64,000 nt of DNA, taken from positions 2,369,501-2,433,500 of the forward strand of contig JAWHQI010000327.1 in NCBI GenBank assembly GCA_033032865.1, written 5' to 3'. Shown here piece after piece: positions 21,683 to 31,876 of the stretch; position 1 is the first letter of the stretch; the number at the start of each line of letters is the position of its first letter. The DNA is from Dactylorhiza incarnata. Its lineage: Eukaryota > Streptophyta > Magnoliopsida > Asparagales > Orchidaceae. Made by a program: the position numbers and the translations under genes. The notes beneath the pieces are model-generated. The model searched no databases. It saw nothing but the letters and a program-made list of their open reading frames with translations, and was not told the DNA's origin.

Positions 21683-21785
21683 TGTTAAGGTATATTTAGC
21701 ACGTGTATCATATGTTAAACGGAACCCTAACGGGTCCGTTAACGGGTCGTCGGGGATTTAGGGTTACGCCTATAAATACCCCGCT
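21683..21785 (+). mobile_element. 3' LTR start of the Copia element
   Basis: Nearly identical to 15,943-16,045. After 21,785 the sequence reads GGGGGCAACGGGTAG and then another TTCATTCCAAACTTGATG motif, unlike the 5' copy. This points to a rearrangement, or to an LTR that ends here. Confidence 0.75.
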
Positions 21786-22935
21786 GGGGGCAACGGGTAG
21801 TTCATTCCAAACTTGATGTTCACTCGGATGCTTCGAGCACCGTTTCAATACATATGTGTGTATGCGCGCGCGCATGTAAATTATAGCATCATATATACAG
21901 TGTGATTATAATTTACTTAGTGTAATATTTTTTGAACAATAATCTGTTTGAAAATATAATATTAACTTTTAGTCTGTTGTTATGAATGAATCACGACAAA
22001 TAGATGATCAGATTACTCGAGCACTTGGCAAATTTGCCGACTTCTTGGTCCCTACCGTGCGGCATTGGTTTCTTTTTTTATATAAGAAGTTGAATTTATA
22101 TATTGTAAAAATTGAATTTATGCCCTTGTATATACTCTCATGTCCTATTCCATAGAAAATGTCTCCAAAATGAATTGAAGGAGTGAGTTTCATCTATTAT
22201 TAAATTTACTCAAGAAATATTAGCCCTATCATGGATTCCATTTGTTAGGCTGTTCTGTTTTTTCTTATATATACAACATGGAAGAAAATTTCAAGGATAA
22301 GAAGATTATTGATTATATATAAATATTAAAATAAAAATAATAGTACAAAGTATGAATAGTGAAATAGCAACAAATGTATTTTAAACATGACATGCATGCT
22401 AGGAACCCCACATGAATGATTTGACAAGTCTTGACTTGTAGTCACTGGAAGCAATCAACAATATTTTAAATTAATGTATAAGAGTGACTTAAAATAAACA
22501 CAATATTAATTAATTAATGCAAAAGTTAGTTATACATCACTTTTCAAATTTTGTTAAAAAAAATTTCATCCAGAATCACAGATGCATATATCATCATGCA
22601 TGTCAAATCAATTTTAATAGAGTTGATTGGTTTGATGGTACCTCCTAGAAAATATTGCTGACATTCCTAATGACAACCTTCCTCGAAAAGACCGATGACA
22701 TGTCGAGTGACACCGTAACATAATAGGTGTGGGAGCTCTGCTAAAAACTTTTTAGATTTTTTGGATTTTCACCATTACTTTTAATTTTGAGATAGGGTAT
22801 AATTACTTGAGTGGACATTGTATTTTAATTTTTTTTAAATAGATTATAATATATGTTAAGTCATTAAATTTTAAAAAAAAAAAAGAACATTTGGCAATTT
22901 TGAATGTTTCACCAAAGACAACTTTTCCCTTCTAA
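21786..22935. other. AT-rich intergenic DNA
   Basis: A CG/TG dinucleotide patch (21,853-21,875) and TA runs are the only structure seen. The 61-codon minus frame at 22,008-22,193 shows no domain. No transposon ends were identified. Confidence 0.5.
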
Positions 22936-22960
22936 TATTATATATATATATAAATACACG
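22936..22960 (+). promoter_or_regulatory. TATA box of the two-exon unit
   Basis: TATATATATATATAAATAC lies just upstream of a GC-rich, CT-rich transcribed-looking exon. The box is obvious; its use is inferred from the downstream gene structure. Confidence 0.6.
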
Positions 22961-22961
22961 A

Positions 22962-23526
22962 GTCGACAACCCCCCCCCCCCCCACCCCCCGGTCAGGCCT
23001 CACTTCGGTCGGCTGAATCGGGCTGATTTTCCGCTCTCCCGAAAATACCCTCCCCCGCCTCATCAAGGAAATGAAATCGCGGCTTTCTTTCTCGCGATCT
23101 GCCGGACCTTTTTCTCCCGCATCTCTCTCGCTCGCTCTTCTCAATCGTTGCACAGGGACGGGGAAGAAATTGTCGATCCCTCTGAAGCCAATCTCCCAAG
23201 CCCTCGCTGCGTGAAGCCGATCTCCCAATCACGCCTACGGTTCCCAATTCGCCGACTCCGCCCCTATTCGCGCGAGCGTCTTTCTCCCTTCCGATTCCTC
23301 GCAGCGTTGGCGACGGCGATTTCTACCGGCAAGTCTTCAGATTCCTGGCGCGACGGTCGACTCTAGGTTTCGCACCTCCCGCTCCAGCCGCTTCCCCCAT
23401 CCATTCGGGCGATCGACTTGTGACTGCTGTTTGGGATCTTCTCCTCTTCCTCTGGTGCAACAGCTGCTGTTTGAGCGCATCTCCATTCCTTTTTCTTGTG
23501 CTGCTGCTGCTGCAGGGGAAAGCTTT
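22962..23526 (+). other. Proposed 5' untranslated exon of the large ORF
   Basis: A GC-rich block with pyrimidine stretches (TTTCTCCC, CTCTCTCGCTCGC) stands out from AT-rich flanks and ends at a donor-like TTT/GTGAGT (donor G at 23,527). It begins with a C14 tract (22,970-22,983). Frames of 60-96 codons inside do not start with ATG or carry domains. It would be joined to the ORF exon at 25,325. Confidence 0.5.
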
Positions 23527-25324
23527 GTGAGTTCTCTTTTCCTCTTCCTTTTCTCTATTTCTCTCATTTCTTTTCCTTCTATGGTTGCCGACTGAGGGTG
23601 TTTGTGTTAGGATTTTTGTGCGGCTGTCTTAGGGTTTTGCTAGTAATGGCTGTGCTGAGGTTTTATCGTGAGTGTGTAAAGGATTGTGCTGCCTTTTCGT
23701 GTTTGGGGTATGTGCTGGCTGGATTCCTGCAATATTGTGTTAAGTAGAATTGTGCTGGGCAGTGTCGTTGGTTGGTTTTGCTGTTTGTGTTGTGTGGTGC
23801 TGCTGTTGGATGGTTGTGTTGTGCACTAAGGTGTTGTGTTGTGCTGTGTTGCTGTGTAAGTGAATGACATTCAGTTTGTTGGAAGGGTTTGTGTGCTGCT
23901 ATGCCATGAGTGGGTGTGTGTTGGCAGAGTGTGTTGGCAGAGATGGGTATTGTGCCGTGGGTTGTGAGAATGTGCGGTGCTGATTTTGTGCTGTGCAAAA
24001 ATTGTGCAGTGAAGTGCACTAGATATGTGTGTTGTGGTGCTGTAGTGTACTGTTAAGTGGCTTTGTGTGTGTGATTATGTGTTGTACAGTACAGCAAGGT
24101 GCTATTTTTAATTTATGTGGGGGTATGGTGCTATATATATATTGGTAGTGTGTGGTATAATGTAGTTTGTGATGGCAGTGAAAAAGATGTGTGAAGTGTG
24201 TGGTGTAGTGGCTATGGTGGTGTTTTGTGAGGTGTACTTGTGAGGTGGCAGGGAAATCAATGTGTTATAGTGTGTGTATGACGTTTGTTTCGTCAAAATG
24301 AACGGTAGACACCAGAGATAGCTAGATTAATCCGCATAAAAATAGCTGCCACACAAGTAGAAATAACAGACGATTGAGCTAGCACAGAAGCCCTTGCATC
24401 ATATTTAATCATATATATAATTAAAATTTACATTGACATAGATATATCAAGTAGTTGATGCTCACTGAAATTCGTGTGAGCTTTTACATCAAAGGTTGGA
24501 AATGGGTTTGATCCCTTGTATATGAGGTTTGTGTTGAAACACTTGTGTTAATTTTTCAGAAACTTCAACTTTCTCCCAACATTCATATGGTGAAGAGCTA
24601 GGAGTTGAGGCATAATAATCAACTGAAGTTTGGACAAAAACACCACCGTGGTGTTCTTAAAGACCTCAAGCGCTTCATCTGTCGAGGCCTAGGCTCCTTT
24701 TGGCGTGGTGTTCTTGCTCCTGTGAGTTTGGACAAAAACACCACCGTCATAGAATGTATGTTTGGCATGATAATGGTTAAGACCACCACCAAGAAAATAA
24801 AACTGCTTTTGAACATAAAAGTGGATGAAGTTCCTTAGGTGAGGTCGGGCGTTCACGAACGACAGTTCATAACCACCACGTTCATGGCCGCCACCGCCGT
24901 GCCAAATGGAGCCCTAGTAATACAATACTTACACGACACAATATCTATGGCACAACTTAAGATTCCTCACCTCATATTTTTTTTGCTATCTTGAATGATC
25001 CCCTGTATATTAAGCCAACCTCTTATACTTGGTTTCTCTTAAAAGCATCAAGCCCTTGTCCTTGTAGTTTGCATCTGTAAATAAGGTTCTGAAATACTTA
25101 GGTAGATACTAAATATATGCATCAGAATTGGAATCTAGCAATTCATATGGGTAAATTTTATGTAAATTCATTTTTTTTCTGTGTGGAATGCACTTGTCTT
25201 CACTTTCCTTCACCACAGATAACAAATGTGAGCTTTCTCTGAGAGTTTATCCTCATGAAACCTGTAGTATTACGATATCAGAATGCTCATTCTTGTGATG
25301 AACTGTAACTATATCATGTTTCAG
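23527..25324 (+). other. Proposed intron, about 1.8 kb, TG-rich
   Basis: It starts GTGAGT and ends ATCATGTTTCAG directly before the large ORF. From about 23,700 to 24,290 it is a degenerate TGTGTTGTGCTG-type low-complexity run. A MITE lies at 24,692-24,913. Nearby, GTTTGGACAAAAACACCACC occurs twice (about 24,628 and 24,727), probably from a second copy of a related MITE. Confidence 0.5.
24692..24913 (-). mobile_element. PIF/Harbinger-like MITE, 222 bp
   Basis: Ends GGCTCCTTTTGGCG and GCCAAATGGAGCC form a terminal inverted repeat. CTA flanks both sides (24,689-24,691 and 24,914-24,916), a 3-bp target duplication. The interior is similar in reverse to the MITE at 14,240. Three-base duplications and GG...CC ends suit the Tourist/Harbinger group; here the duplication is CTA, not the usual TAA/TTA. 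Confidence 0.75.
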
Positions 25325-25334
25325 GTTGGGGACA

Positions 25335-28300
25335 ATGAACGGTATCGACCTTGTGCTGCGGGACATTGCGAAAACACAACGATCGGAGGAGACCCTCATC
25401 CATCGCTGCCCCGAAATTCCTCCAGAATTGATTCCGACCCAAACACCGCCATTCTATTCGTCAGCGTTCGACCGCCCCACTAGCGAGCCGTGTGTTTGTG
25501 GCAAGCAATCTGGCACGTTGAACAAGATTCAGGAGGATTGGATCAAGAACCAGCTGAAACTGATTGAGGATGGCATGTGCCCTCCTATCCGAATCGATCC
25601 ACCTGTGCCACTGTGGAGCAAGCGTCCAAACCTGAACGCATACCTGCTGAAACCGTTGTTCGTGATCGATCCAGAACGGCAGTACAACGTCAACGTGACA
25701 TCGGGTGCATGTCCATCTTGCAACAAAGTCGGATTTCTTTTTCGTAAGCAATTCAGTGCCCCGCGAATCATCGATTGCATCGACACAATTGCATATGCTC
25801 TCTGTGCTCGATACGTGTGCAGGAAGTCGCAAAGCTCAGGCGGCTGTGGTGCCACGTTCCATGTCATGGACGAGGCCAAAAATGAGAAGTTGATCCCAGC
25901 GCCCATCATCCTTAACTATCCCGTGCAGCTGTTCGAACAGAGCGCGCACGACGTCAGTCTTGTTCAAATGGCATATGACTTGTACACGTCCCGTTCCGGC
26001 AGTGCTGATGCTGCAAAGGTGATTCGTTGTGCCCGAACGACTCGATACATGCGTCAAGCCGCGCTATATCGTGGTCACGTGTCGTGGTATTTGAAAATGC
26101 GCGCTCGGGATGCCGCACTTGGGCAATCGTCATCGTTTCAGGATCCGATAGTGTTTATCGATTTTCCGTCGTTCTTTCAGCATTGCAACGGGTACAATGG
26201 CACACTCGGTCCAGTGGAATCAACGCTGACAGGCCTGGTCAATGACTGCATTGCTCGTCAACTCCCGTTCTTCAACCGAATGGAAGGCGCTATCACCGGG
26301 ACTCATCTCTCGGCCGACCATCATCACAACGTGCCGGGACGCATGAAATTGACGGATGAGTTCAACGGAAGGAAATTCGCCCCCGTTGATGGACTGCACT
26401 CCGTCATGAACGAGCGCCAACAAATCCTCTCCCATCAATTCACAGCCTCAACTGGCAATGCGGAACGTCGATCTGTTGGTCGGGGTTTGCTGAAACGGTA
26501 CAACGCTTACGGTATTGATACTTCGCTGCTCATTATATACCTGGACAAGTGCTGCGATGATCGGGAATGGCTGGAAGATTTTGAGAACATCATTGTTCTC
26601 CTTGACAATCACCATCTGATCACGAGGTACCGGGACAATTCGAACGGCACGGATCGTGCTCGACACGAACAATTCATGGTTGCCGTGGCTGAAATCATTG
26701 TTGGCACTGGACAAGCTCCAATGCGGGAAGGCTCAATCATTGAGGCTGAATTGGATGCATTGTTGGATCGCATTCAAAAGTGGGAAATAGGGAATGATGT
26801 GCCCCCATCCAAGCGCATCGTGATGAGTAAACTTCTCGCTTGCCATGATACGCAGAAAAAGCATATCAGAAATTGCTTAACACCGCCTGCATCCGCGTCG
26901 ACTATTGTTGTGGATCGCTTTTTTCGTTCGAGTTTACGCCGTGGATCGGGGAAGAATGAAAATTTGTGGCGCCATGGACGAGCCATTTGCCCGGAGACCA
27001 TTTCCGTGGAAGGAGGGAACTTGTTGCTCCATGCAGTTGTCGCTCAAATCAATTTTCGAGGTGAACTCCAATTCGATCCGCGCTGGGCGTATTTGCCAAT
27101 CTCTGGGATGCATATCATTCTCACTCAGTATCTCGCACTATTTCCGACCGATGGCATCACTCCCTCGCCTACGTCTCTGTCGACGATGTTTCATCTATTG
27201 CCTCTTTCGATTGATGATTGTGAGGACGAATTTGGATTGACGACAGCGTTTGGACAATCCCTTCCTCAACTGCCCGAAATTCCTGCAGGGCAACTAGAAT
27301 CAATTGGAATGGTCGCAGAATCAATCGCCGATAATGCAATTTGGTCGAGTCACACGTTCGATGCGATTGTGCACGATGCCCTTGATGTTGCCGCTGATGT
27401 TGTCGAGCGGGCTAACGATGATCATCGCATCATTGAAGATGATGATGTTGCACCGCGGCACGATGTTGATCCGAACCATGTTGATGACGTCAATCTGTTG
27501 ATTGGCGCCGAATCTGGCGTCAAAGTGAGCAACACGCCCCATTCCATTCAATCCAATCGCAAGCGCCGCAAACCAGGACCAACATCGCATGAGCGCAGCT
27601 CTTCATCGAGTCACAATAAAAAATCTCGCAGCCTCAACACATTGGGCAATGAACGTCAGTCGGCATTACAAGGGCTTAATATCTGGGAAGCTGTCATGAG
27701 CACTTCACCAATGATCAACCCCTTAGAGCGTCGCTTGCTCCGAACGATTGCTCTCAAATTTCTTATGCCCGATGGACTCCATGATCTGAAGGATTTCCCC
27801 ATTGAATCCTTACATCCTCCACAATTGCATCGAATATGGTCTATTCTTGTCTCGGCATTGCGTAGCACCAATTTTCCTTTCAAACGGTTCATTCGGCTAA
27901 AATCAGAACAGGTCCTAAAACAACACCTGGAGGATATGGTTGCCCAAGCCCGATTCAGATTGCCCATTCAACGAGCAGCGCCCAAACGCAGCATCATTAC
28001 TGCCCTGAATCAAGCAGCATCAGTTATTGCTCCATTGCGGTCGCCCTCTGTTGCCAGTTTCAACATTGTGCAGTTGGAAGAGACCGTGACGTCGACTACA
28101 ACTCGAATTATCACCTTGGCAACCGGCGACAATCAGAGTTCACGTCAACCCCATGCATCAGATCTGCAATCTACGCCCGAACAACTCATTGAAGGATCAT
28201 CGGACGATATCATTGATCGACTAGTTCAGCAAGAGATTGATGCTGGGCATGCCGGCAACATTCATTGGACCAAAGTGGTCGCCCCCGCGTACGCTCGCAT

Positions 28301-28955
28301 TGCTTCCCATCGTGAGGACCTGCTCGAGATGACCCACAAGGAGATCAAGAATCGTTGGGAGTATCTTGCACGGCTCAAGAAGCGTGCGACATCAACCACA
28401 TCAGCACAACCAGGTCGTCATTTCTGTTTGCAATTGCATTCCGAGGCGGCCCCCCAACACGGCGATCTAGGCTCCCTCAACATTCCACCGTCGTCGCCGG
28501 TCGTACCATCAGTTCCAGCAGCATCTCCGACCAACCCGAATTCAAATCAACCGGCCTCTTCTGCAATCATCACGACGGCAGAGGAACTTGCTGTGGCGGA
28601 CATGTCCGCTGTCGACGAGATTGGTTCGCGTCCGCTATTCATGGTCGATCAACAGTTGCCTAGTTTGAATCAAATATTGGAGGCCACTGTCCCTACCCCA
28701 TCTGCAGGGGAGCCGTTTTCCCAAGCAGAGAAGGAGCTGCTCAATTACTTGCTCACCAGTCCAGCAGAGCGCTCCCATGTGAAATCGGCGACTGGTGATC
28801 AAACGTCTTGGAAGAGGCTGGCCAAACGTTTCTTGTACTGGGCGCGAGTAGCGCGGGTATTGGGGATGAACCAGTTTCGGATCAGATCCGATGGGCAGCT
28901 CAAGCAAAAGGTCAAGGATGATAACAAGAAAAAGAGCTTGCAACACTCTTTATGA
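25335..28955 (+). CDS. Unassigned 1206-aa transposase-like protein with C-terminal Myb/SANT-like segments
   Basis: The first ATG (25,335) lies 10 bases after an acceptor-like TTTCAG. Cysteine pairs (CVC at 53-55, CPSC at 126-129, then CARYVC and GGCG near 157-172) suggest zinc binding. Around residues 320-410 a pattern resembles RNase H-fold transposase cores: Asp328 in LSADHHHN, then a VMNERQQILSHQ segment, then Asp404 in IYLDKCCDDREWL. The layout recalls large proteins with a DUF6729-like cysteine region before a DDE-like core; that family call is from memory and unproven. A basic stretch (NRKRRKPG, about 740-765) may be a nuclear signal. The C-terminus has a trihelix-like segment (about 976-1018: IHWTKVV...KEIKNRWEYLARLKKR) and a second helical segment (about 1128-1203). 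GC content is higher than in the flanks. No SWIM, hAT, MULE, CACTA or retroviral motif is seen, and I found no terminal repeats. It could be an autonomous transposon or a domesticated gene. Confidence 0.75.
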   Translation: MNGIDLVLRDIAKTQRSEETLIHRCPEIPPELIPTQTPPFYSSAFDRPTSEPCVCGKQSGTLNKIQEDWIKNQLKLIEDGMCPPIRIDPPVPLWSKRPNLNAYLLKPLFVIDPERQYNVNVTSGACPSCNKVGFLFRKQFSAPRIIDCIDTIAYALCARYVCRKSQSSGGCGATFHVMDEAKNEKLIPAPIILNYPVQLFEQSAHDVSLVQMAYDLYTSRSGSADAAKVIRCARTTRYMRQAALYRGHVSWYLKMRARDAALGQSSSFQDPIVFIDFPSFFQHCNGYNGTLGPVESTLTGLVNDCIARQLPFFNRMEGAITGTHLSADHHHNVPGRMKLTDEFNGRKFAPVDGLHSVMNERQQILSHQFTASTGNAERRSVGRGLLKRYNAYGIDTSLLIIYLDKCCDDREWLEDFENIIVLLDNHHLITRYRDNSNGTDRARHEQFMVAVAEIIVGTGQAPMREGSIIEAELDALLDRIQKWEIGNDVPPSKRIVMSKLLACHDTQKKHIRNCLTPPASASTIVVDRFFRSSLRRGSGKNENLWRHGRAICPETISVEGGNLLLHAVVAQINFRGELQFDPRWAYLPISGMHIILTQYLALFPTDGITPSPTSLSTMFHLLPLSIDDCEDEFGLTTAFGQSLPQLPEIPAGQLESIGMVAESIADNAIWSSHTFDAIVHDALDVAADVVERANDDHRIIEDDDVAPRHDVDPNHVDDVNLLIGAESGVKVSNTPHSIQSNRKRRKPGPTSHERSSSSSHNKKSRSLNTLGNERQSALQGLNIWEAVMSTSPMINPLERRLLRTIALKFLMPDGLHDLKDFPIESLHPPQLHRIWSILVSALRSTNFPFKRFIRLKSEQVLKQHLEDMVAQARFRLPIQRAAPKRSIITALNQAASVIAPLRSPSVASFNIVQLEETVTSTTTRIITLATGDNQSSRQPHASDLQSTPEQLIEGSSDDIIDRLVQQEIDAGHAGNIHWTKVVAPAYARIASHREDLLEMTHKEIKNRWEYLARLKKRATSTTSAQPGRHFCLQLHSEAAPQHGDLGSLNIPPSSPVVPSVPAASPTNPNSNQPASSAIITTAEELAVADMSAVDEIGSRPLFMVDQQLPSLNQILEATVPTPSAGEPFSQAEKELLNYLLTSPAERSHVKSATGDQTSWKRLAKRFLYWARVARVLGMNQFRIRSDGQLKQKVKDDNKKKSLQHSL

Positions 28956-30069
28956 ACCGCGGGCGGGTAATCGTCTAGGGATGACCGATATCTTTCATCC
29001 GACTTGAGGAAGAGAATTGTAATTAATATTATCAAATCGTCGTATTTGTAATACCCACTTGGGGTTATTAGTCTTTTATGTCCTTACTCATGTATATGTA
29101 CGAACAAAGACCTTAGTTCATGATTATTCAAACATGATTTCTCATTCGACTTTGACATTATAATTACTTAATGTCTTGTAACATTTGATTGAGTTTTTTT
29201 AATATGCTTGCTTTCAGGTGCTGCTGATTTCCCAGGCTTTCACGTGCTCTTAAAGCAGCTCGTGTCTCCATTAATCACTCAGTTATCCGATAGACGGTCA
29301 AGTATAGTGAAACAAGTGTGCTTAAATTTTGATGATGGTACATAGTTTGGTTAAGTTATTATGGTTGCTCATTAGGCTGCACCTCGCTGCCCTGGATCGC
29401 CATTTATGAGCTCGTCCAGCAACCACAAGTATTCTCTCCTCTCCTCCTACCAACAGATCTTCGTGTAGACTCCTACAAGAGAGCTCCTTGGGCGCATAGG
29501 AGTTGTCTACTTCAGTTTCACCAAATTTCCACATAACTAGTTGTTTTAGTCCAACAATCAACAAAAATGGGTAAGTAGGATATCTGATTGGAAGTTTCTG
29601 ATGGAATATGGATGCCCACCTAGCTAATTGCAAATGATTTAGCCTTAATCAGCCGCTGGAACTCATAGCAGGCGAGAGTCGAAAATGATGAACCGCACCG
29701 CCATCTCCCCATATTGTCAAGTTTGTAGCAAAAAAAAACAATATTTTTATGTTTATATACTAGAGAATGATTAAGCAGGAAGCTGCATGTTTCCCATAAA
29801 CCTAATACTACATGATTACACTCATAAAGCAGCAACAGCAGCATGTCTTTCTCTTTTGCATCTACTAATGGGCATTTGTTTGAGATTCTTGATTGCAATC
29901 AGCTTTAGCTTTGTTTGGGATTTTTGTTGTATATGATTGTTAGGATTTAAAGGATTGAAAGGAAGAGTGTTATATTTGCATGGAATTGTTGTGTATGAAA
30001 TTGTTTGTGTATGGAATTGTTTCTGCTTAACATTGTATTAGAGCCCTAGCACTCTCGTTATCCCGCTCG
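28956..30069. other. 3' flank of the large ORF
   Basis: AT-rich, with AATTGTAATTAATATTATC and similar poly(A)-signal-like DNA within 100 bp of the stop. Repeated GGAATTGTTTGTGTATG phrases occur at about 29,980-30,020. The minus frames at 29,322-29,633 and 29,620-29,898 have no recognised domain. Confidence 0.5.
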
Positions 30070-30312
30070 CCGTCGGTCACTGTTTTAAAACCGTCAAATA
30101 TATTTTTTTATAAATCTGCTAAGTATTTGCCACGGTTTCATACCGTGGCAAATACTTTTTTTAATAAAATTGACAGAGTATTTGCCATGGTTTTATTCCA
30201 TGGCTAATAATGGTCTATTACCTGTGCGCCGGCCGTGGCTAAAGAGGTTTTGCCACGGTTTTGGACTTTTAGCCACGGAAATTCGCCGTGGCTAAAAGTC
30301 CTTTTTCTAGTA
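30070..30312 (-). mobile_element. CACTA-like transposon end
   Basis: Subterminal repeats of the form TTTGCCACGG / CCGTGGCAAA and TTAGCCACGG / CCGTGGCTAA occur in both orientations about six times in 240 bp. The right border reads AAGTCCTTTTTCTAGTA. On minus this is TACTAGAAAAAGGACTTTTAGCCACGG-like, one base off the CACTA terminus. The other end was not found. Confidence 0.6.
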
Positions 30313-31068
30313 ATTTTCCCTCTTTTCTTCCCCTCCCCCTCTTTTCTTTCTCTCCCCTCCCCCCCCCCCCCCCCCCCCCCTTTTTCCCCCTCATACTGGA
30401 GTGGAACCCGGCGGCCCCCCCCCCCCCCCCCCCCCTCCCCGCAGGTTCGCCGGAATAATACAAAGAAAGCTTAAGTTCTTTGATTTTGAACAAAGAACTC
30501 GTCGATCATGTTGCATCATGTAAATAAAAGGTATTTTTCCCATCACCAATCTTTCATAAGATTTGTAAACACTTGCAGCTGTCTCATATATGTTGAGTTT
30601 ATGATCCAGGGTTTTAATTTTAGAATTTTGTAAACAACACTGACATTTGGAATGGACCGAATAGTTGAGCCAAACCAGCCCGGTTCAACTTTTAATGCCT
30701 TAGTAAAAAGTATGATGTCAAATCACCAATCTTTCATATAATTTTCAAACATTTGCAACCATCTCACAGTTAGTTGCATTGTGTGTAGGCCAAAATGTAT
30801 GGAATTTTCCATCTACTAAGTCATTTAATGTGCTCTTTGAATTTATGTTTTGCTATTAATTAGGGCCGGTATTTGTAGCTCATTACATCGCATTTCCGCC
30901 CTAACCTATTAATCCTTCCTAATTTTGATTTCTCCATTGCCAATTTATCATTCTATGTCCTTGGCCTCATTAATTTATAGACTTCCTATTTTTCTTGTCA
31001 TGGACTCAAAATTAATATTTCTTTATAATATAGTATATATATATATATAACTACTATATAGAAGAAGT
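30313..31068. other. Intergenic DNA with two long poly-C tracts
   Basis: C22 at 30,359-30,380 and C21 at 30,415-30,435 lie in pyrimidine-rich DNA. Their proline/glycine frames are artefacts. Two similar phrases, CACCAATCTTTCATA (30,543 and 30,725), mark a weak direct repeat of about 180 bp. TA run near 31,037. Confidence 0.6.
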
Positions 31069-31868
31069 TGTCTTTCGTGCAACATTCAAAATTGTCAAAT
31101 ATATCCTCATTCTTTTACTCCAATAACTTAATATATACTATAAACAAAATGAAAATTCATAAAATGTAATGACTATTTGTGTAATTACATGGTATCTTTA
31201 TAATAAAAATAATGATAGAAATTCATAAAATTCAAAAGTTTTTAATAGACCTACTATGGTAGGTTATCATTAGCCTACAAAAACTAATTTTGAAATATAA
31301 TGCTTACTTTAAAATGATTTTTTGTTAAAATATAAATGTTTTTGAAAAAAATAATTATAAAATATTGATGTATATTTTTTTACGATCATTTTGAGTACTC
31401 ATATGTATATGTTGCGGGCGAAGCCCGACGTCGCCGGATGGGTACTGTCGAATGCGGGCGCAGCCCGCTCGAATGCAGGCGCAGCCCGCTAAAAATCAGC
31501 GAGCACACTCAAAATTCATAAAATAGCCTTTGGTGCAACATTCAAAAATGTCAAATATAGCCTCATTGTTTTACTCAAATGACTTTAACATATATTATGA
31601 AAAAATGGAAATTCATAAAATATAATGCCAATTTGTGTAATTATACTATATCCCTATAATAAAAATAATGATGGAAATTCATAAAATCCAAAAGCTTTTT
31701 AGTAGACCTCATACACATACTATGGTAGGTAATCATTAGAACTACTTTAAAATAATTTTTTGTTAAAATATAAATATTTTTGAAAATCACGGTTGGCCGG
31801 GGGCGGGCAAAGCCCGCCGTCACCGATCGGGTACTATCACGCTCAGGGGCGGAGCCCTGTGCCTATCA
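31069..31868. repeat. Tandem duplication of about 455 bp ending in GC hairpins
   Basis: Unit one (about 31,069-31,490) and unit two (about 31,528-31,868) share GTGCAACATTCAAAA, ATAATAAAAATAATGAT, GAAATTCATAAAAT and CTATGGTAGGT. Each ends in palindromes: GCGGGCGCAGCCCGC in the first, GGGCGGGCAAAGCCCGCC and GGGGCGGAGCCC in the second, followed by GGGTACT. Terminal GC hairpins like these occur at Helitron 3' ends, but I see no clear CTRR terminus. Confidence 0.6.
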
Positions 31869-31876
31869 CTTGTGTG

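Larger units (their letters stand above)
15943..21785 (+). mobile_element. Ty1/Copia element with open gag-pol
   Basis: A 103-bp segment, TGTTAAGGTATATTTAGC to TATAAATACCCCGCT, occurs at 15,943-16,045 and again at 21,683-21,785 with one visible difference. Between the copies lies a single uninterrupted Copia polyprotein and a long 3' untranslated part. The copies diverge right after the TATA box, so they are either very short LTRs or the shared start of LTRs of which the 3' one is rearranged. I see no clear tRNA-iMet primer site. Confidence 0.8.

Noticed and set aside
29322..29898. Two minus frames of 92-103 codons
   Set aside because: No domain, no promoter signal, AT-rich flanks.
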